Program-made: the position numbers and the translations under genes
Notes under the pieces: generated by a model
What the model was told of the DNA's origin: nothing
Databases searched by the model: none
The model's input: the letters and a program-made list of their open reading frames with translations, nothing else
Assembly: GCA_029204225.1 (NCBI GenBank)
Contig: CM055093.1
Location: forward strand, 20,312,595 to 20,376,594
Source: Diphasiastrum complanatum
Lineage: Eukaryota; Streptophyta; Lycopodiopsida; Lycopodiales; Lycopodiaceae
Reading direction: 5' to 3'
DNA: 64,000 bases
In this document: positions 23,051 through 35,559 of the stretch, piece after piece
Position numbering within the stretch: the stretch's first letter is position 1
Layout: each line of letters starts with the position of its first letter

Positions 23051-23740
23051 AAAACTAGTCAATCTAGTGCATTTTTCAAGCTTTGTAATGCATTGTTTCT
23101 ATTCCTTTGATTTGTTCTTGGTATAGATCAATCATATAGATGATTTGAATCTTTATTACAGTACATTAAAGCTGATCTTCATATGCTTTGGGTGTGCATT
23201 AAAGTTGAGAGTGAAAGATTGCCAAAAACCATAGATTAAGGAGTGATTTGCAAGGGAAGAGATTGAAATCCATTGTATCTTCACTCTAGATGTGTTCAAG
23301 AGTGAAAGGGTTGAGACTAGAAGCATCTAAGTGCTAGAAGTCAGCCTTGGATAAGTCCTCCAAGTGAAATCTTAAGTGAATTTCTAGAGCACAAACACTC
23401 ATAAAGGCAAAATCTACCAATACAAGTGATAAGCATTGTTGGAGAGTTCTAGAAGTGATTTTTGAGATCTAAGTCACATTGTTCCACTCCTACTCAAAGA
23501 GTTGAGTTTTGTTTGGCTTGAAAGAGAGTCATAGAGGTGTGTAAGTCACATGTGTAGTGTTTGATCCAAAAATCCTAAGAGTTCCTTCCTTTGTAGAGGG
23601 CAAGTTCTAGTAACTCATTTCTTGACTTTGGTGGTAAAATTGCCTCCTTCATTGTGATCAAATCTTGCTAAGTGGCATTAGCTCTTTGTAAGCACATATC
23701 TTAGTGAGAGAGAAGTATCACATTTTTGAATTTCATTCCA

Positions 23741-24465
23741 ACTCTAAAGAGGTAGAGTCATTGGTACTTGGTGGAGTCCAATAGGGGTGAATGAATTCAA
23801 TTTTTGAGCACAATTTGACATTGTATGTATGAAACTCAAATAAGTTCTAATTCAACTTTCTTTGTGAGAGGGTGAGGGTCAAGTTGTGATCCCATTGGGA
23901 GTATAGAACAAGGAGGAGTCCATATTTGAGTGTTCATACATGGTTGGGATCTTTGTGAATCTCTAGATGTCTAATTTTTAAGCTTGGTGAAAAATTATTG
24001 ACATAGATTGTTATCAAACCATTTCATGTCCATTCCAAATCTCAAGAGTGAGATTATTTGGGTCAAGAGGATTCCAAAAGGCGTGATTGGATCTGATCTT
24101 TGTGTGTTTGAATCAAGTATACATGTCAAGTTTATGTGATCTAGTGTAGATTATTTTTTTTTTTTTTGTGAAAGTTAGTGGTTTAATTTGTTGTCGAATC
24201 AAATCAAATTCAATCAAAATCTTAAGAGTGAGATTATTTGGGTCAAGAGTGAGTCCAAAAGAAGTGATTGAGTTTGATTTTCAAGTATTTGAAACAAAAC
24301 CCATCCTTTGTTCAAGAATATCAAAAGTTGAGTGAACTAGTCAAGAGAAAAGAAAAATCTAGGAGTCAAATCTTTTCAAATCCATTCCAACTCTCAAAAG
24401 AAAGAGTCATTGGTGTTTGTTGAGTCCAATAGGGGTGTTTGAATCTGATTTTTGTGATTTGATAG
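23741..24465 (+). repeat. Four diverged 75-90-nt repeats in the leader of G
   Basis: Units near 23741-23830, 24036-24110, 24216-24300 and 24378-24465 each contain ATTCCAAnTCTnAA or AAATCTnAAGAG. Each continues with a GAGTnATT or GAGATTATTTGG segment, then GAGTCCAA or GATTCCAA, and ends in a TGATTGAnTTTGAT or TGAATCTGAT type sequence. The intervals are otherwise non-coding. Confidence 0.5.
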
Positions 24466-24648
24466 AGTGCTTTGGTCTTAGTGATCAAAGCAAAAATTAG
24501 TTTCCAATTGACTAGGTTGAAAAGAGATATGATTCAAAATTTGTCTTGTGTAGATCCTTCTAGATTGTTGAATGTGTTCAAATCTAGTTTCTTGAGAGTC
24601 ACAAATTACATTTTGAAAAGTCATATCACAAAGTTTTACTTCCTCATC

Positions 24649-26487
24649 ATGGCATCAATAGGTGGCAACCTATTGGAGGCAAGTAAGGATCCTAAATGCA
24701 ACCTTTGTGGCAAGAGAGATCATTTTGTCTCAAGATGCTACAAAATGAAGACCAATCCATCCAAGGAGAACCAAAGCAAGGGGGCCGAGGTGAAGGATGG
24801 AGATTCAAGTGCAAAATGCAAAGGCAAGAAGGACAAATCTAAGGAAATGTGTTTCCTTTGTGGAAAGATGCATGAGGCTTGGAGTCTCACAAGGACTTAC
24901 AAGAGTTGTCTTCAAAAATCCATCACCACACATTTCAAACCTCTAGAAGTTTTTCATTTGGAAGTGCATTGTTTGGTTCAAGATGCAAAGAAAGATGTTT
25001 CTTTCATGAATGTCACTTGGATTTATTTCATGTTCTTGGAAAGCATTTTGTTTGGAACTTTGGATAAGTTCAAAGTTATTGTTATGATCCAAGAGAAACC
25101 AAGCAAAATTAAGGAGGAGCAATCACAAAATGAAAATAGTTCCATTTATGCTCTCATGACATCTTTTGAAGAACTATTTTGCTTTGAAGAGATTTTTGTA
25201 TCTCAAATGTGGATTAAGGCAATACTAGTTGAGTGTGATGCCTTAATAGATAGCAAAGCATGTTTTCCTTGTAAACTTACATTGAGTATAAAGACAAGGA
25301 AATGGAAATGTCTTCATGATGTATTTTCTTTTGGTTTCAATAAGATCATGAATGATGTGTTCATTCATAATGTTGAAAGTTGTAAATTTTCAATTTTAAA
25401 GGCAAGTTGTAAACTTCTTATGAGAATAAGTGAAGCATCCAAAGTGGACACTTATATCCATAAGCAAGTAGTTAGCCTTATTGAGATGGAAATAGTTCTT
25501 GATTTCAATATTAGAAAAATCATGTCAAGTTGTGGTGATTTTTGGACTTATGGTTCTAGCATAAGTAATATTGTTGATCATAGAAAGTGCACAATGTATG
25601 GTCATGTTTATTGTGATCATTATGAGACATGGAGGTCTCGGATTTTCATCAAGGAGGAGCACCAAGAAGTTGATCTTAAGGAGTCATCTCAAGGTTCAAG
25701 TGTGCCAAGGATTGAGGAGGAGAGTCCTTCTCAAGTTATGATTCCAAGAAGAATATCAAGAGACATGGTTGAGCTCATATGGCTCACATTTCAAGGGAAA
25801 GAGGAGCACATTTCAAGTGGTATAGATCTTATGCTTTCTTCTCATATGTCATTTGGTGAATCAATTTGCTTTGGTGAGACTTTTGCAACTCAAAGTTGGA
25901 GTAAAGCAATACTAGTTGAGTATGGTGTCTCTCTTGAGAACATAGTTGATGTTCTTAATGATTTCAAATTGATTTTAGATCAATTAGAAAGCAAATGGTT
26001 ATTTCATCAAATGTATGCTCTTGAATCTTGCAAGAGCAAGAGTGATTTGCTCATTCATAGTATGAAAATTTGTCTTTTTTCATGTATTGAGGCAAATTGT
26101 AAACTCTTTATGAGAGTAAGTGAATCATCCTCTAAGGACACTTATCTCCATAATAAAGTATTTAGCCTCATTAGATCTGAGATTAGAATGGAAATCAAGC
26201 ATGAACATATGATGCGAACTCTTGGTTATTATAGCATGCATAGTCTTGCCAATGTTGATGAGCCAAATTCTCGAGATCTTGGTAACATGATGTTGGATCT
26301 TTGTGATCCTTATGAGTCAAGAAGGACTCTTTATTTTCTCATGGAATTTCAGCTATTTTTGAGCTTTTGGATCAACCATATGTTTCAAGGATGGAACAAA
26401 TCAATGGAAAAAGTGATCAAGTGGTGCAAAGCTCTCAAGTTCATCAAAGAAGTCAACATCAAGGAGGCACTATCATGGATATGGTGA
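24649..26487 (+). CDS. Element G ORF: zinc-knuckle protein with a duplicated unknown region (612 aa)
   Basis: The frame is open well upstream, but I choose the ATG at 24649 because MASIGGNLLEAS matches the Gag start of H (MGSARAYLLEAS). The Gag core is missing: LLEAS is followed at once by a complete CX2CX4HX4C knuckle (C17, C20, H25, C30). A second, incomplete knuckle (C68, C71, H75) matches the NC of H (KDKSK..CF.CGK). Residues 172-333 and 401-564 are colinear repeats offset by 229-230 residues. Shared blocks include FGE/FEE, QxWxKAILVE, IH...C, SCKLLMRISE or NCKLFMRVSE, DTYxH and CDxYE; two blocks are about half identical. Between them is PRRISRDMVEL, resembling the copia pre-RT linker. 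No known enzyme motif is seen. Function unknown; nucleic-acid binding is suggested only by the knuckle. Confidence 0.85.
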   Translation: MASIGGNLLEASKDPKCNLCGKRDHFVSRCYKMKTNPSKENQSKGAEVKDGDSSAKCKGKKDKSKEMCFLCGKMHEAWSLTRTYKSCLQKSITTHFKPLEVFHLEVHCLVQDAKKDVSFMNVTWIYFMFLESILFGTLDKFKVIVMIQEKPSKIKEEQSQNENSSIYALMTSFEELFCFEEIFVSQMWIKAILVECDALIDSKACFPCKLTLSIKTRKWKCLHDVFSFGFNKIMNDVFIHNVESCKFSILKASCKLLMRISEASKVDTYIHKQVVSLIEMEIVLDFNIRKIMSSCGDFWTYGSSISNIVDHRKCTMYGHVYCDHYETWRSRIFIKEEHQEVDLKESSQGSSVPRIEEESPSQVMIPRRISRDMVELIWLTFQGKEEHISSGIDLMLSSHMSFGESICFGETFATQSWSKAILVEYGVSLENIVDVLNDFKLILDQLESKWLFHQMYALESCKSKSDLLIHSMKICLFSCIEANCKLFMRVSESSSKDTYLHNKVFSLIRSEIRMEIKHEHMMRTLGYYSMHSLANVDEPNSRDLGNMMLDLCDPYESRRTLYFLMEFQLFLSFWINHMFQGWNKSMEKVIKWCKALKFIKEVNIKEALSWIW

Positions 26488-26592
26488 TCTTGGATCTTCA
26501 TCAAACTCATTGGCTGATCTTCACACCTATGAACCTGCAATGATCAGCCTTAAGTGTTGTAAATAGATGTACCATAGATGTATCAAGTTAGT

Positions 26593-26604
26593 TTTGAGGA
26601 GGAG
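26593..26604 (+). promoter_or_regulatory. Polypurine tract of G
   Basis: TTTGAGGAGGAG directly precedes the 3' LTR. Its AGGAGGAG core is the same as in family A, which suggests that family A or H enzymes could prime G. Confidence 0.85.
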
Positions 26605-27467
26605 TGTTAAAATTGGCAAAAGCTAACTTGGTTAAATCTTGTAAATACCATAATGACTTGTACCTATCATCATTAGACATGTGTGGAGCCTGTTCCCACG
26701 TGTGAAATCTATGCCTAAGTCATTTAGATAGATCATAAATGTTGTACATATCATTTAAATTGGAAACTAGTGGCTAAATTGGCCAAAAACTAGTTTAGTA
26801 GTATTATGACACTTGGCACCATTCTAGTGGTAGAAAATGCTATATCACATGGGTAGGAGTGGTCTCCCACGTGTGAAATATCATATAGAAAGTTCAGATC
26901 CATTGTATATAGATTTCATACATGTCAAAAGTCAAATCTCCTAGATTGTAGGACCTATCTCCTAATTTGTAGGAATCTAGAAGGTCAACACTAGCCACCA
27001 ATGATGATGTGGCAAATTAATGGAATCTTAGCCAAAGTGGATATGGATAAGCACTATGACCTGTCTCACACGTGCTGGAAGTGTCTTAGAGAGAGAGTAT
27101 GATGATTTTTGTATTTAATCCATGATGGATCCACTTTGAGAAAAATGAGGCAAGATCTTGGTTTTGGAGGCATATCTTGAGTATTCTCATATTTGTGTTG
27201 TGATTTTATGGTTCTATTGCTTTCTAACACTTGTGTACTTCACTCTCTGCTGTAATTCCGTACAGGTACTGTTCTTCACACGTGTGAAGGCAGTAGGTCT
27301 CAAGTTTAATCATTTGCTTGTTGTTCTTGCTAGATTTTTGATGGGGAATTGATCTAATTCTAGATCTAATCATTGGTTGATTAGTAGATCATGTAATCTA
27401 GCTTCCAAAACCTCTTGAGGATCTGATGTAGATCCATTCTTGGTCTTTATTTCTCTGAAATTTCACA
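26605..27467 (+). repeat. 3' LTR of element G
   Basis: 863 bp, the same length as the 5' LTR. I found no difference between the two on reading them side by side. Confidence 0.95.
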
Positions 27468-27472
27468 ATGAG

Positions 27473-27654
27473 CCCTATAAGGATTGCCACGTAAGATGAA
27501 ATTTTTTTGGCAATGTTAAATACTAAAATAAAGTCTTTTTCTGCCCGCAGTCCTACCCACACAGTCTTCGATGATTAGCTATTATGTGGGTAGTATAGTT
27601 TGTGACTGAAAAAAAAAATCATAACTTTTGAACGGAAACTCGGATTGAGACGAT
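27473..27654 (+). mobile_element. Left-end fragment of fold-back M
   Basis: CCCTATAAGGATTGCCACGTA, CTGCCCGCAG and CGGATTGAGACGATTA match the left half of M (16884-17060). It stops where the composite repeat begins. G inserted at its left edge. Only the left arm remains, so it can no longer fold back. Confidence 0.7.
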
Positions 27655-28712
<1,058 letters not shown>

Positions 28713-30757
28713 GATGGACACAATATGTGATGCCAACCTGGAGACTACTGTGCATATGACCATGCAGCTCACCTAATCACTCGCCAAAGTATCTGCTGTC
28801 ACCCCATAATGCACTCCATGCCCTCAGAATATGTACCACCACTGGGTACACTCCATGCCACCTACCTTCAAGTAGGCATGACCCATCCCTAGGTCATCAC
28901 ATGATGCACTAGCTGAAGAACATCGTCCATACAATGACATATCATACCTGAGCAACTGTAGCATCTCCCTGAGTGCCACCCCAATGGACTCATCATCCAC
29001 ATACTATGTTCACCTGATGTCTCCGATCCTGGTCACCATCATGCTAGACAAGCCGAACTCAAAAGCATCACCTACTCCACTTGGCTCCTAGCGTCTAGTC
29101 GCTCTCCTTGGCTATGTGCCACCTGACACCATGCCAATGCAAGCATGTCCCAGAGTCGCTGCTCACGGGATCCCGAGACCGGTGTCTCCCTGACTGTACT
29201 AAGGTATATGGCTCTGAGTGACTTCCTCTAGGCTTTCCCATAATCTCACCACCTGAGAATATGCACCATGGAAATACCAATACCTGTGCCAAGCCTAGAC
29301 TCCTACAAATACAGCCAAATGCATGAAAGCTATAGGTAGCTTATCCACGCCCGTGATGGTAGATGTCTCCCCATCGATGCCAATGTCCAAAACTGGCCCC
29401 CTACTGTAATGCCATCTTGTACTCCCAAACGAGCACACCATGAAGTCCTCACCATCAGTATCCCCTGTAGTAGATCGCTAGCAAAACACCCATCATGGTG
29501 CTTGCCCTCCGATCACACCCTGTGCGATCTCCATCAGCTCTCCAACCTAGAGCTGGCTCTCAAAGCTTCACGCTTTGTCCATTTGCATTTGCAACTTCCC
29601 GATTCTATCATGAATCCCCCTGTAAGTCTTGTCCAATCCAAAGACTCAAGTCCAATATGAAATAGTTCCCCCTGATGATCATCCCATGTCATCCTGCAGT
29701 GCTATCCCTACCAGGTATCCCAATGCCATTCCTGATCACAAAGATCTGAGCATCTACCCTGTAGTGCCCACCTGTATTCCCCCAAACTAGCTCCTAGATG
29801 CTCCTTTGAATGGTTCCAAACCACTCCCTGAGACTACACTGAGATGTGAACTCCAAAGCAAACATCAAGTCCCTCACATGATTGTGCATGCCAATATCCC
29901 TCCAAGTGAACCTGTGAGATCTTCCATGGCCCAAACCAAACGATTGTTCCCATACCGCATTTACTACTTTCAAACACCCTGTTACCATGTCAGGAGTAAG
30001 TAATAATGACTCAAAAGTGATAATGCCTCATTGTACCACCCTGTAGCAAGTTTCACCAGCCAAAAATTTTCCCAAATTTGGCCCTACGATTTCCAAATAG
30101 CGAATGTAGCCCATCACTAGGTCACCCGCACTCCGCTTGATAGAATGGTGACAAAAACACCAAAAAACATCTTTTTCCCTGCTCTGTGATGTCGCTCTGT
30201 TTGCTGGCTCTAAGCAGCCATTTTCAAGAGTCATTTTAGCCCAAGGATGGCCAAAAAAGGTGCCTTCTAGCCAAAGATAGGCCGAAAACCAATATGCCTT
30301 GCAAAATTGAACTGATTCTTCATAATGAAAATTTTTAATGAAGTGAAGTCCATTATGGACTTTGGGTGCCTTCAACAAATTTCACATTGAATTTTTTTTT
30401 TTTTATGAAGAGAAGGGTGCCTTTGCCGTTCAGGCCCCTTCACCTTCCATCCAACAGCCACTTTCCATCTGGTGGTCCAGATCACTTCCCAAACAATTCA
30501 CCTTGGCTGTCGATCTTTGTAGGACCCCATCCTACGGTTTTGCTTGCACCTGCGTGATGAACAATGCTCCTGCAGCTGCTGGAACCTCCAAAGCGCTACG
30601 CGCCTGGCCCGTCTCACCGCGCGCGAGTTCCCTCCTCCACTTCTCATCTCTTTCTTCATAGCTCCAATCTATGGCTAATACCAGGGTTTTCTGATGCCCT
30701 CATAGATCTGATCCAGCTCCTTAGATACATCGTGGCTGTCCACGGCTGTTTACAGCC
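28713..30757 (-). repeat. GC-richer non-coding block (minus copy)
   Basis: Reverse complement of 6184-8285. ORFs of 60-120 codons on both strands are interrupted at different places in the two copies, so none is called. It joins the microsatellite cassette directly at about 28712. Confidence 0.7.
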
Positions 30758-31703
30758 TATAGTGCCCATCAATTGCGCCCTTCCTTGGCTTCTCACATCA
30801 TGACAAATAGTTTTGTACAAAGAGAAATCCAAGAATTTTCACCTGTAAACCCTAGCCAGAGAAGAATGGAGAATACTTGGGCTTTGCTCAGCCTTTTACT
30901 GAGCTTTCTCTTGCAGTTGCGTAGCCCACTGAGGTCGGCCTACCTCTGGCTCTTCGATGTAATTTACAATATGTAAATTGGTGAGGTATTGCTCCCGAAC
31001 AGGCTGATTTCCCAGAAATCCATCAACACCCCACAAAACTGGAAATTTCCCAAATTTTCTCAGTTTTTCGTTCAATCTGATCCTGTAAATTGCTATGGCT
31101 CTCTGTCACTGCTCGTTGCGTTGCGCTAAACGGCTGTCCCACAGTGAATAACGTAGCCAACATTCATTGTGGTTTAAATAAAAAATGATTAATTTGATGA
31201 GTTTGACATTAAGCAATCATTTGTAGACTAGTAATCAATATCCAATATAAAAAACAAAAAATTCAACTCTTTCAAAGTTGCTATATTTATATTTTCTAGT
31301 CTATTTTTTAAAATTTTCATATTTTTTTCATTCGATTTGGATCTCAATGCAATACAAAGCAAAATTCATCAACTCAATAAGCTTGATGTTGTAGAGGTCT
31401 CACCTATGCCCAAATTTGATCTCTTTAAAAGTTCTTTATATTTGCTCATATTGAAAACCCACTCACATTGTCATATTTGATTTTCATATGATTACAAATT
31501 TCATCTTAGGCCTAATTTATTTCTTAGATAGTTCATCGGCAGTGAGTTGTTATGCCACATAACCAATTTCTCACCCTTTCTTGGATCGACTAGATCTAAG
31601 GGTTGCAGGATCTTCATACGAGCAAGGTTTAGCGTAAAGATCGTTCAAATCGGGTTCCCGCTGCGCTTGGGGTAAAGCTGTGATCACATCGTCTAAAGTG
31701 TAA
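30758..31703. other. No gene seen; possible leader continuation then AT-rich DNA
   Basis: 30758-31145 continues GC-rich sequence resembling the far end of the D leader (GTAAACCCTAG...GAGAAGAATGG). From 31150 the sequence is AT-rich with no ORF. No primer-binding site was found that would mark an LTR. Confidence 0.4.
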
Positions 31704-32500
31704 TCACAAAAGTATGTTGGCATATGATGCTTGATCTTTCCTATGCTCCTTGGGTGGTTCTATAGTTGTTTTCTTTTGGGACAGTGGGTTGAATTGCATC
31801 GAGGCTACCTTTGGTACTATAGACGAAGACGATGGTTGGATCTCTGTGTTCATAATTTGCAGATGATCACATCTCATCTTAGCCTTTCCTTTCAGCTTGT
31901 CTAGTACCTTGTTTGCTTGCTTCTTTGCTATTGTCATATCGACAGAGCACGAGCAAGCCAGTGGTGTTGTAAGTATTTTTGGTGTAGAAATTGTTGTCAG
32001 TTCAGTGGGATCGACCCACATAGTGATATCTACATAGGTCATAGCTTCATCTGGGGGATTCTCCCAATGGTTTGTTTTGATCTTCAATTGATAGTATTTG
32101 TGGGACATGCTCTTAAGTTTGAAGAACTTGGCCAATGGTGGAGTTTTGGGGAAATCCCTCAATGTTACCCTCTCTCCATACCGATATGGATCATAATGCC
32201 TATTCGTCAATGTATTCCACATCGTCTACTAGAGTGACTACAGAGCACCATGGGAGGAGCTCTTTTTCACAAGGTTTTGGTGCTAGTTCTAAAGGTAGCT
32301 AGGAGAGCTTGATCATATTAATCCCAATTTCAAACTTTTCATCAAGAGTTATAGGTTTTCATCTTGCAGGATTCATTTCCGTTTCTCGAAATAATGAAAT
32401 GTATCCGTTTACAGAACTCATGCAATCAACTTTAGCTGAAACTTCAATCCAATTGATGATAATCATGTCGAAGTCTCGCTGCCAAATTTTGGATAGAACT
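31704..32500 (-). pseudogene. Decayed unrecognised coding region
   Basis: The minus strand encodes 172 residues from an ATG at 32222 (RVTLRDFPKTPPLAKFFKLK; KYYQLKIKTNHWENPPDEAM; lysine-rich centre). Upstream, in another frame, is a coherent segment (RDFDMIIINWIEVSAKVDCM; KPITLDEKFEIGINMIKLS) broken by two stops and a frameshift near 32225. Together they look like one protein of over 250 residues that has decayed. I recognise no family. It is divergent to the relic at 32806, and both may derive from one composite mobile element or a gene pair. Confidence 0.4.
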
Positions 32501-32805
32501 GAACAAGGGAAAGTGGAGGTCACCTAAAACACACTCTAATTTTTGCTATATAAGGGCTGAATTCGAGTCATTTGTCACCTTTGTTGACGAAGCTCAGCTT
32601 AAATTTCCACTGAAATTTTCAAGTTCTCTGAATGCGACCAAACTTCACACAAGCCATCAACTGCATATTCTGAACCCATATCTGAGTTCTGAACTACAGT
32701 TCTTACTATCCAACACTTGTTATTCAAAGTTTTTCTTGTTTCCACCTATTTTTATCTTTTCCACTATTTTTTCTACTTTTTCGCACTTTAACCATCACTG
32801 CTAAC

Positions 32806-34690
32806 ATGGCCTCCTCATCTTCTGACGACTCTGGCACCAAACAGGTGATCCAGCGTGAAATACCATCGACCACCCAGATTTGGCCCTTGCCTTTTGAAGT
32901 CTTGATTAAACCATGGCTCCAGATTGTAGGCCCACTTCTTGAAGCAATGGGTCTATACCCAGCGCTTTTCAATTCTGACATTAACATGGGCCTCATCCTT
33001 CACGCTCATGCCACCTGGGATGAAAAAAAGTCGCATTTCCACTTTCTATACTAGGGTACCACGTCCAAGATACGGATTAATGCGGACTTGATGGTCACCG
33101 TCGGCATTATGTCCAGTGACCGTCAACCGATTTTCCATCATCAAAAACCCTGATCAAACCTTTTGTCAGCCAGACTGCACCAAAAATTTCAATCCAAACT
33201 AACAATGGTTACCCAATAGAGACTATCAGAACCAGCCATACAGGCGGTTGCACATCTGTTGAACAACTTTCTGGTTGTTTCAACATTTTGCAAGGACAAA
33301 ATCCAGTCCACGCTACTGAGTCAGATAGTAGAGTCCTTCTTGGGATTCTCTGGACCCATGGTTGTGCCATACAACTGGCATGCCTTCCTCATCTATGAAC
33401 TAACCATCTCCATCAAACCCATTACCCGTGACCGTATTGCAACAGACCCCCTACTGTGTAATTTTGCTTGCACACTTTTCGAGGCAAAAATGCATGGTTT
33501 TCGTTGCTTCGACATTCTATCTTCCATTGTGTCGCACACTAACATCTATCCGCCATCTGCCGCATCCACATCCTCCCAACCTACAATTACTGACACGATA
33601 ACCAGCAAAAGAATGCGTGGCACTGTCCCTTCCTCCTCATCTCCACCTATCACCAGAAGATGTACCACCACCATAGCAATAACCACTCCATCAACCACCG
33701 CCACTTCTTCTGTACAACCTCCTCCTCCTGTCTCTATTATCACTCCTCTTCATTCTGTTCCATCCACGACTATTTCTGTTTCCACTCCCGTCTCCTCTGT
33801 CGATACCACTTTTACTTTTGTTCCATTATCTACTACCCCTTTCACTACTATCGCATCCTCCATTGCTCCTGTCTCCACCGATGCTCCTCTCCAGTTTAAC
33901 CCCTCTGAATCATAGTTATCTACGGACACTGTGGTGTGGATGCAAGTCTTCAACTTCTCACCCCCACGTCAGACCATTTTCGCTCCATCTTTGCCTTCCA
34001 TGCTCCACACCACACTTCAGTTCCCCTCTGTTCCACCCATTCTCTCGTTTGGACAAATAGTCCCCACCCCCATTTCCACTTATGTTTCTCTCACAACACC
34101 TGTTTCACCATCAAAGATTGCCGAGGGAAACCAACCATTATCTGATGACGCTCAGACAATTTTCATACCATCACCAGATCGGATCGATCCCACCACCCCA
34201 GATGACAATAGAAGTCCCCTGAGAACCTGATTGAAGACAACGACAACGGTGTTCTACCAGTCGTCAGGGCCACTACCACACAAGCCCCTCTCAATGCCAA
34301 CGTACCGACTGTTCCAACAGATTTAATGGTGGCGTACCAAATTGCCTTGGGGACATATATCCAGGAGGCGGTAGTAGCCAGGGCCACTTTGGATAGCCGG
34401 GTACTCCACTTGACGACAAGCAACACCCAGCTGTGAGCGGAACTCACGAAGCTGTAGCAAGAGCTTCTTATAGCTCAACATTATGAACAAGACGGGCACA
34501 GGGAGATCGCCATATTGCCGTAGAAGGAGGATGGCCTGAACCAATATATTCAAAGCCTCTCCAAGGCACTTACAGATGCCTCCACGAAGGTGCGAGAGCT
34601 TCAGTTCGAAGCGTTTCAACGGCTTGCTCCCCTCCAGGTGCAACTACTAATTTATGAGCAGATAATATGCGCTTGTGGGCGGTCTTTTGA
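32806..34690 (+). pseudogene. Decayed gene, resembling plant mobile-domain-type proteins in layout
   Basis: ATG at 32806 starts MASSSSDDSGTKQVIQREIP, followed by a helical segment with HAHATWDEKKSHFHF, then stops near 33053 and beyond. A second open part (33259-33915) has a globular start (FCKDKIQSTLLSQIVESFLG) and a long Pro/Ser/Thr-rich linker. From 34230 a broken heptad-like region (ATLDSRVLHLTTSNTQL; SLSKALTDASTKVRELQ) suggests a coiled coil. The order globular, low-complexity linker, coiled coil, and the HATWDEK motif recall plant mobile-domain proteins, which occur in transposons and as host genes. That is a weak, motif-free comparison. At least four stops interrupt it. Confidence 0.4.
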
Positions 34691-35559
34691 AGGGCACCAT
34701 CGGCTTTTTAAAGACAATATCTTCTTTTAAAGGGCACCGTCAACTTTTTTAGGATAGTGTCACCTTTTTAAGAAAACTGTCAACTTTTTTGGAAAATATT
34801 GAAGAAAAAAAAAAAATCCGATAGTCGTCTATTTTCAACGAGGAACGTTCCCAGCGACTTCCCAAAAATATGAAGTGAGAGAAATCCACTTCACGTGAAA
34901 AAGTGAGATCTCTATTCGCAACGTCCTCATCCACGTCAACATTCCCTGATTCGTTGACTGTATATACTATGTATAGTTATCACAAAAAGCCAAATATTTT
35001 CAAGTACAACGGCTTATCTAATTAGGTGACAAACATTTACTATGATTAATACATGGATGAATTGTATAAATGGATCATCCAGGCACACTCTACGTGATGC
35101 TCCGTCCATGAGACGTATAATTTGAGCCTCCCAGTTATGCTACCATTTTGGTTGTAATTGTTATTTTATTGTGCTTCACTATAATATAGCAGCAGCACAC
35201 TTTCCTATCTGTGTATAGCGTAGATGAATGCTTGTTGTGATTGAATGCACTACATCACTGTTTGATCGTGCTTGTTTACTCACTCTTATTAGAACACGGA
35301 CATCTACGACTCCTTTGCTTTTGATCAGACGATGGCTGTGTTTGACGCCTGAGGAACTTGCGACATCATACTTCTCTTTCCATCTATTTCAATACTAAAC
35401 TTCATATTGAATCTGATTTCTAGTGATACCACACATGCAAACCATTTCTAATCTCTTCGGTGGACTGTACTCTTGATTTATTGCGGTACTGTCATGTATC
35501 CAAAACTAGGAGCATATTGAATCCTATGTACTAGTCATGGACATGACAGCCCTGACTCC
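34691..35559. other. No gene; short degenerate tandem repeat then spacer
   Basis: 34690-34800 contains about four imperfect 30-35-bp units built on GGCACCGTCAACTTTTTT or its variants. The remainder shows no ORF or known repeat. Confidence 0.45.

Larger units (their letters stand above)
21761..27467 (+). mobile_element. Complete non-autonomous LTR retrotransposon G (5707 bp)
   Basis: LTRs 21761-22623 and 26605-27467, both 863 bp and identical as far as I can read them. Primer-binding site 22624-22636, purine tract 26593-26604 and 5-bp target duplication. The interior holds a 2-kb non-coding leader with internal repeats and one intact ORF (24649-26487) with a copia-type zinc knuckle. There is no protease, integrase, reverse transcriptase or RNase H on either strand. 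It resembles the class called TR-GAG (terminal-repeat elements with only a Gag-like ORF), except that most of the ORF is unfamiliar. Identical LTRs imply a very recent insertion, copied by another element's enzymes. Confidence 0.93.
21756..27472. repeat. Five-base target duplication ATGAG around element G
   Basis: ATGAG at 21756-21760 directly before TGTTAAAA and ATGAG at 27468-27472 directly after TTTCACA. A perfect 5-bp duplication is the standard footprint of copia integrase and fixes the ends of G. Confidence 0.93.

Noticed and set aside
21761-27467. Element G as an autonomous retrotransposon
   Set aside because: No protease, integrase, RT or RNase H motif is found in its 612-aa ORF or in other frames.
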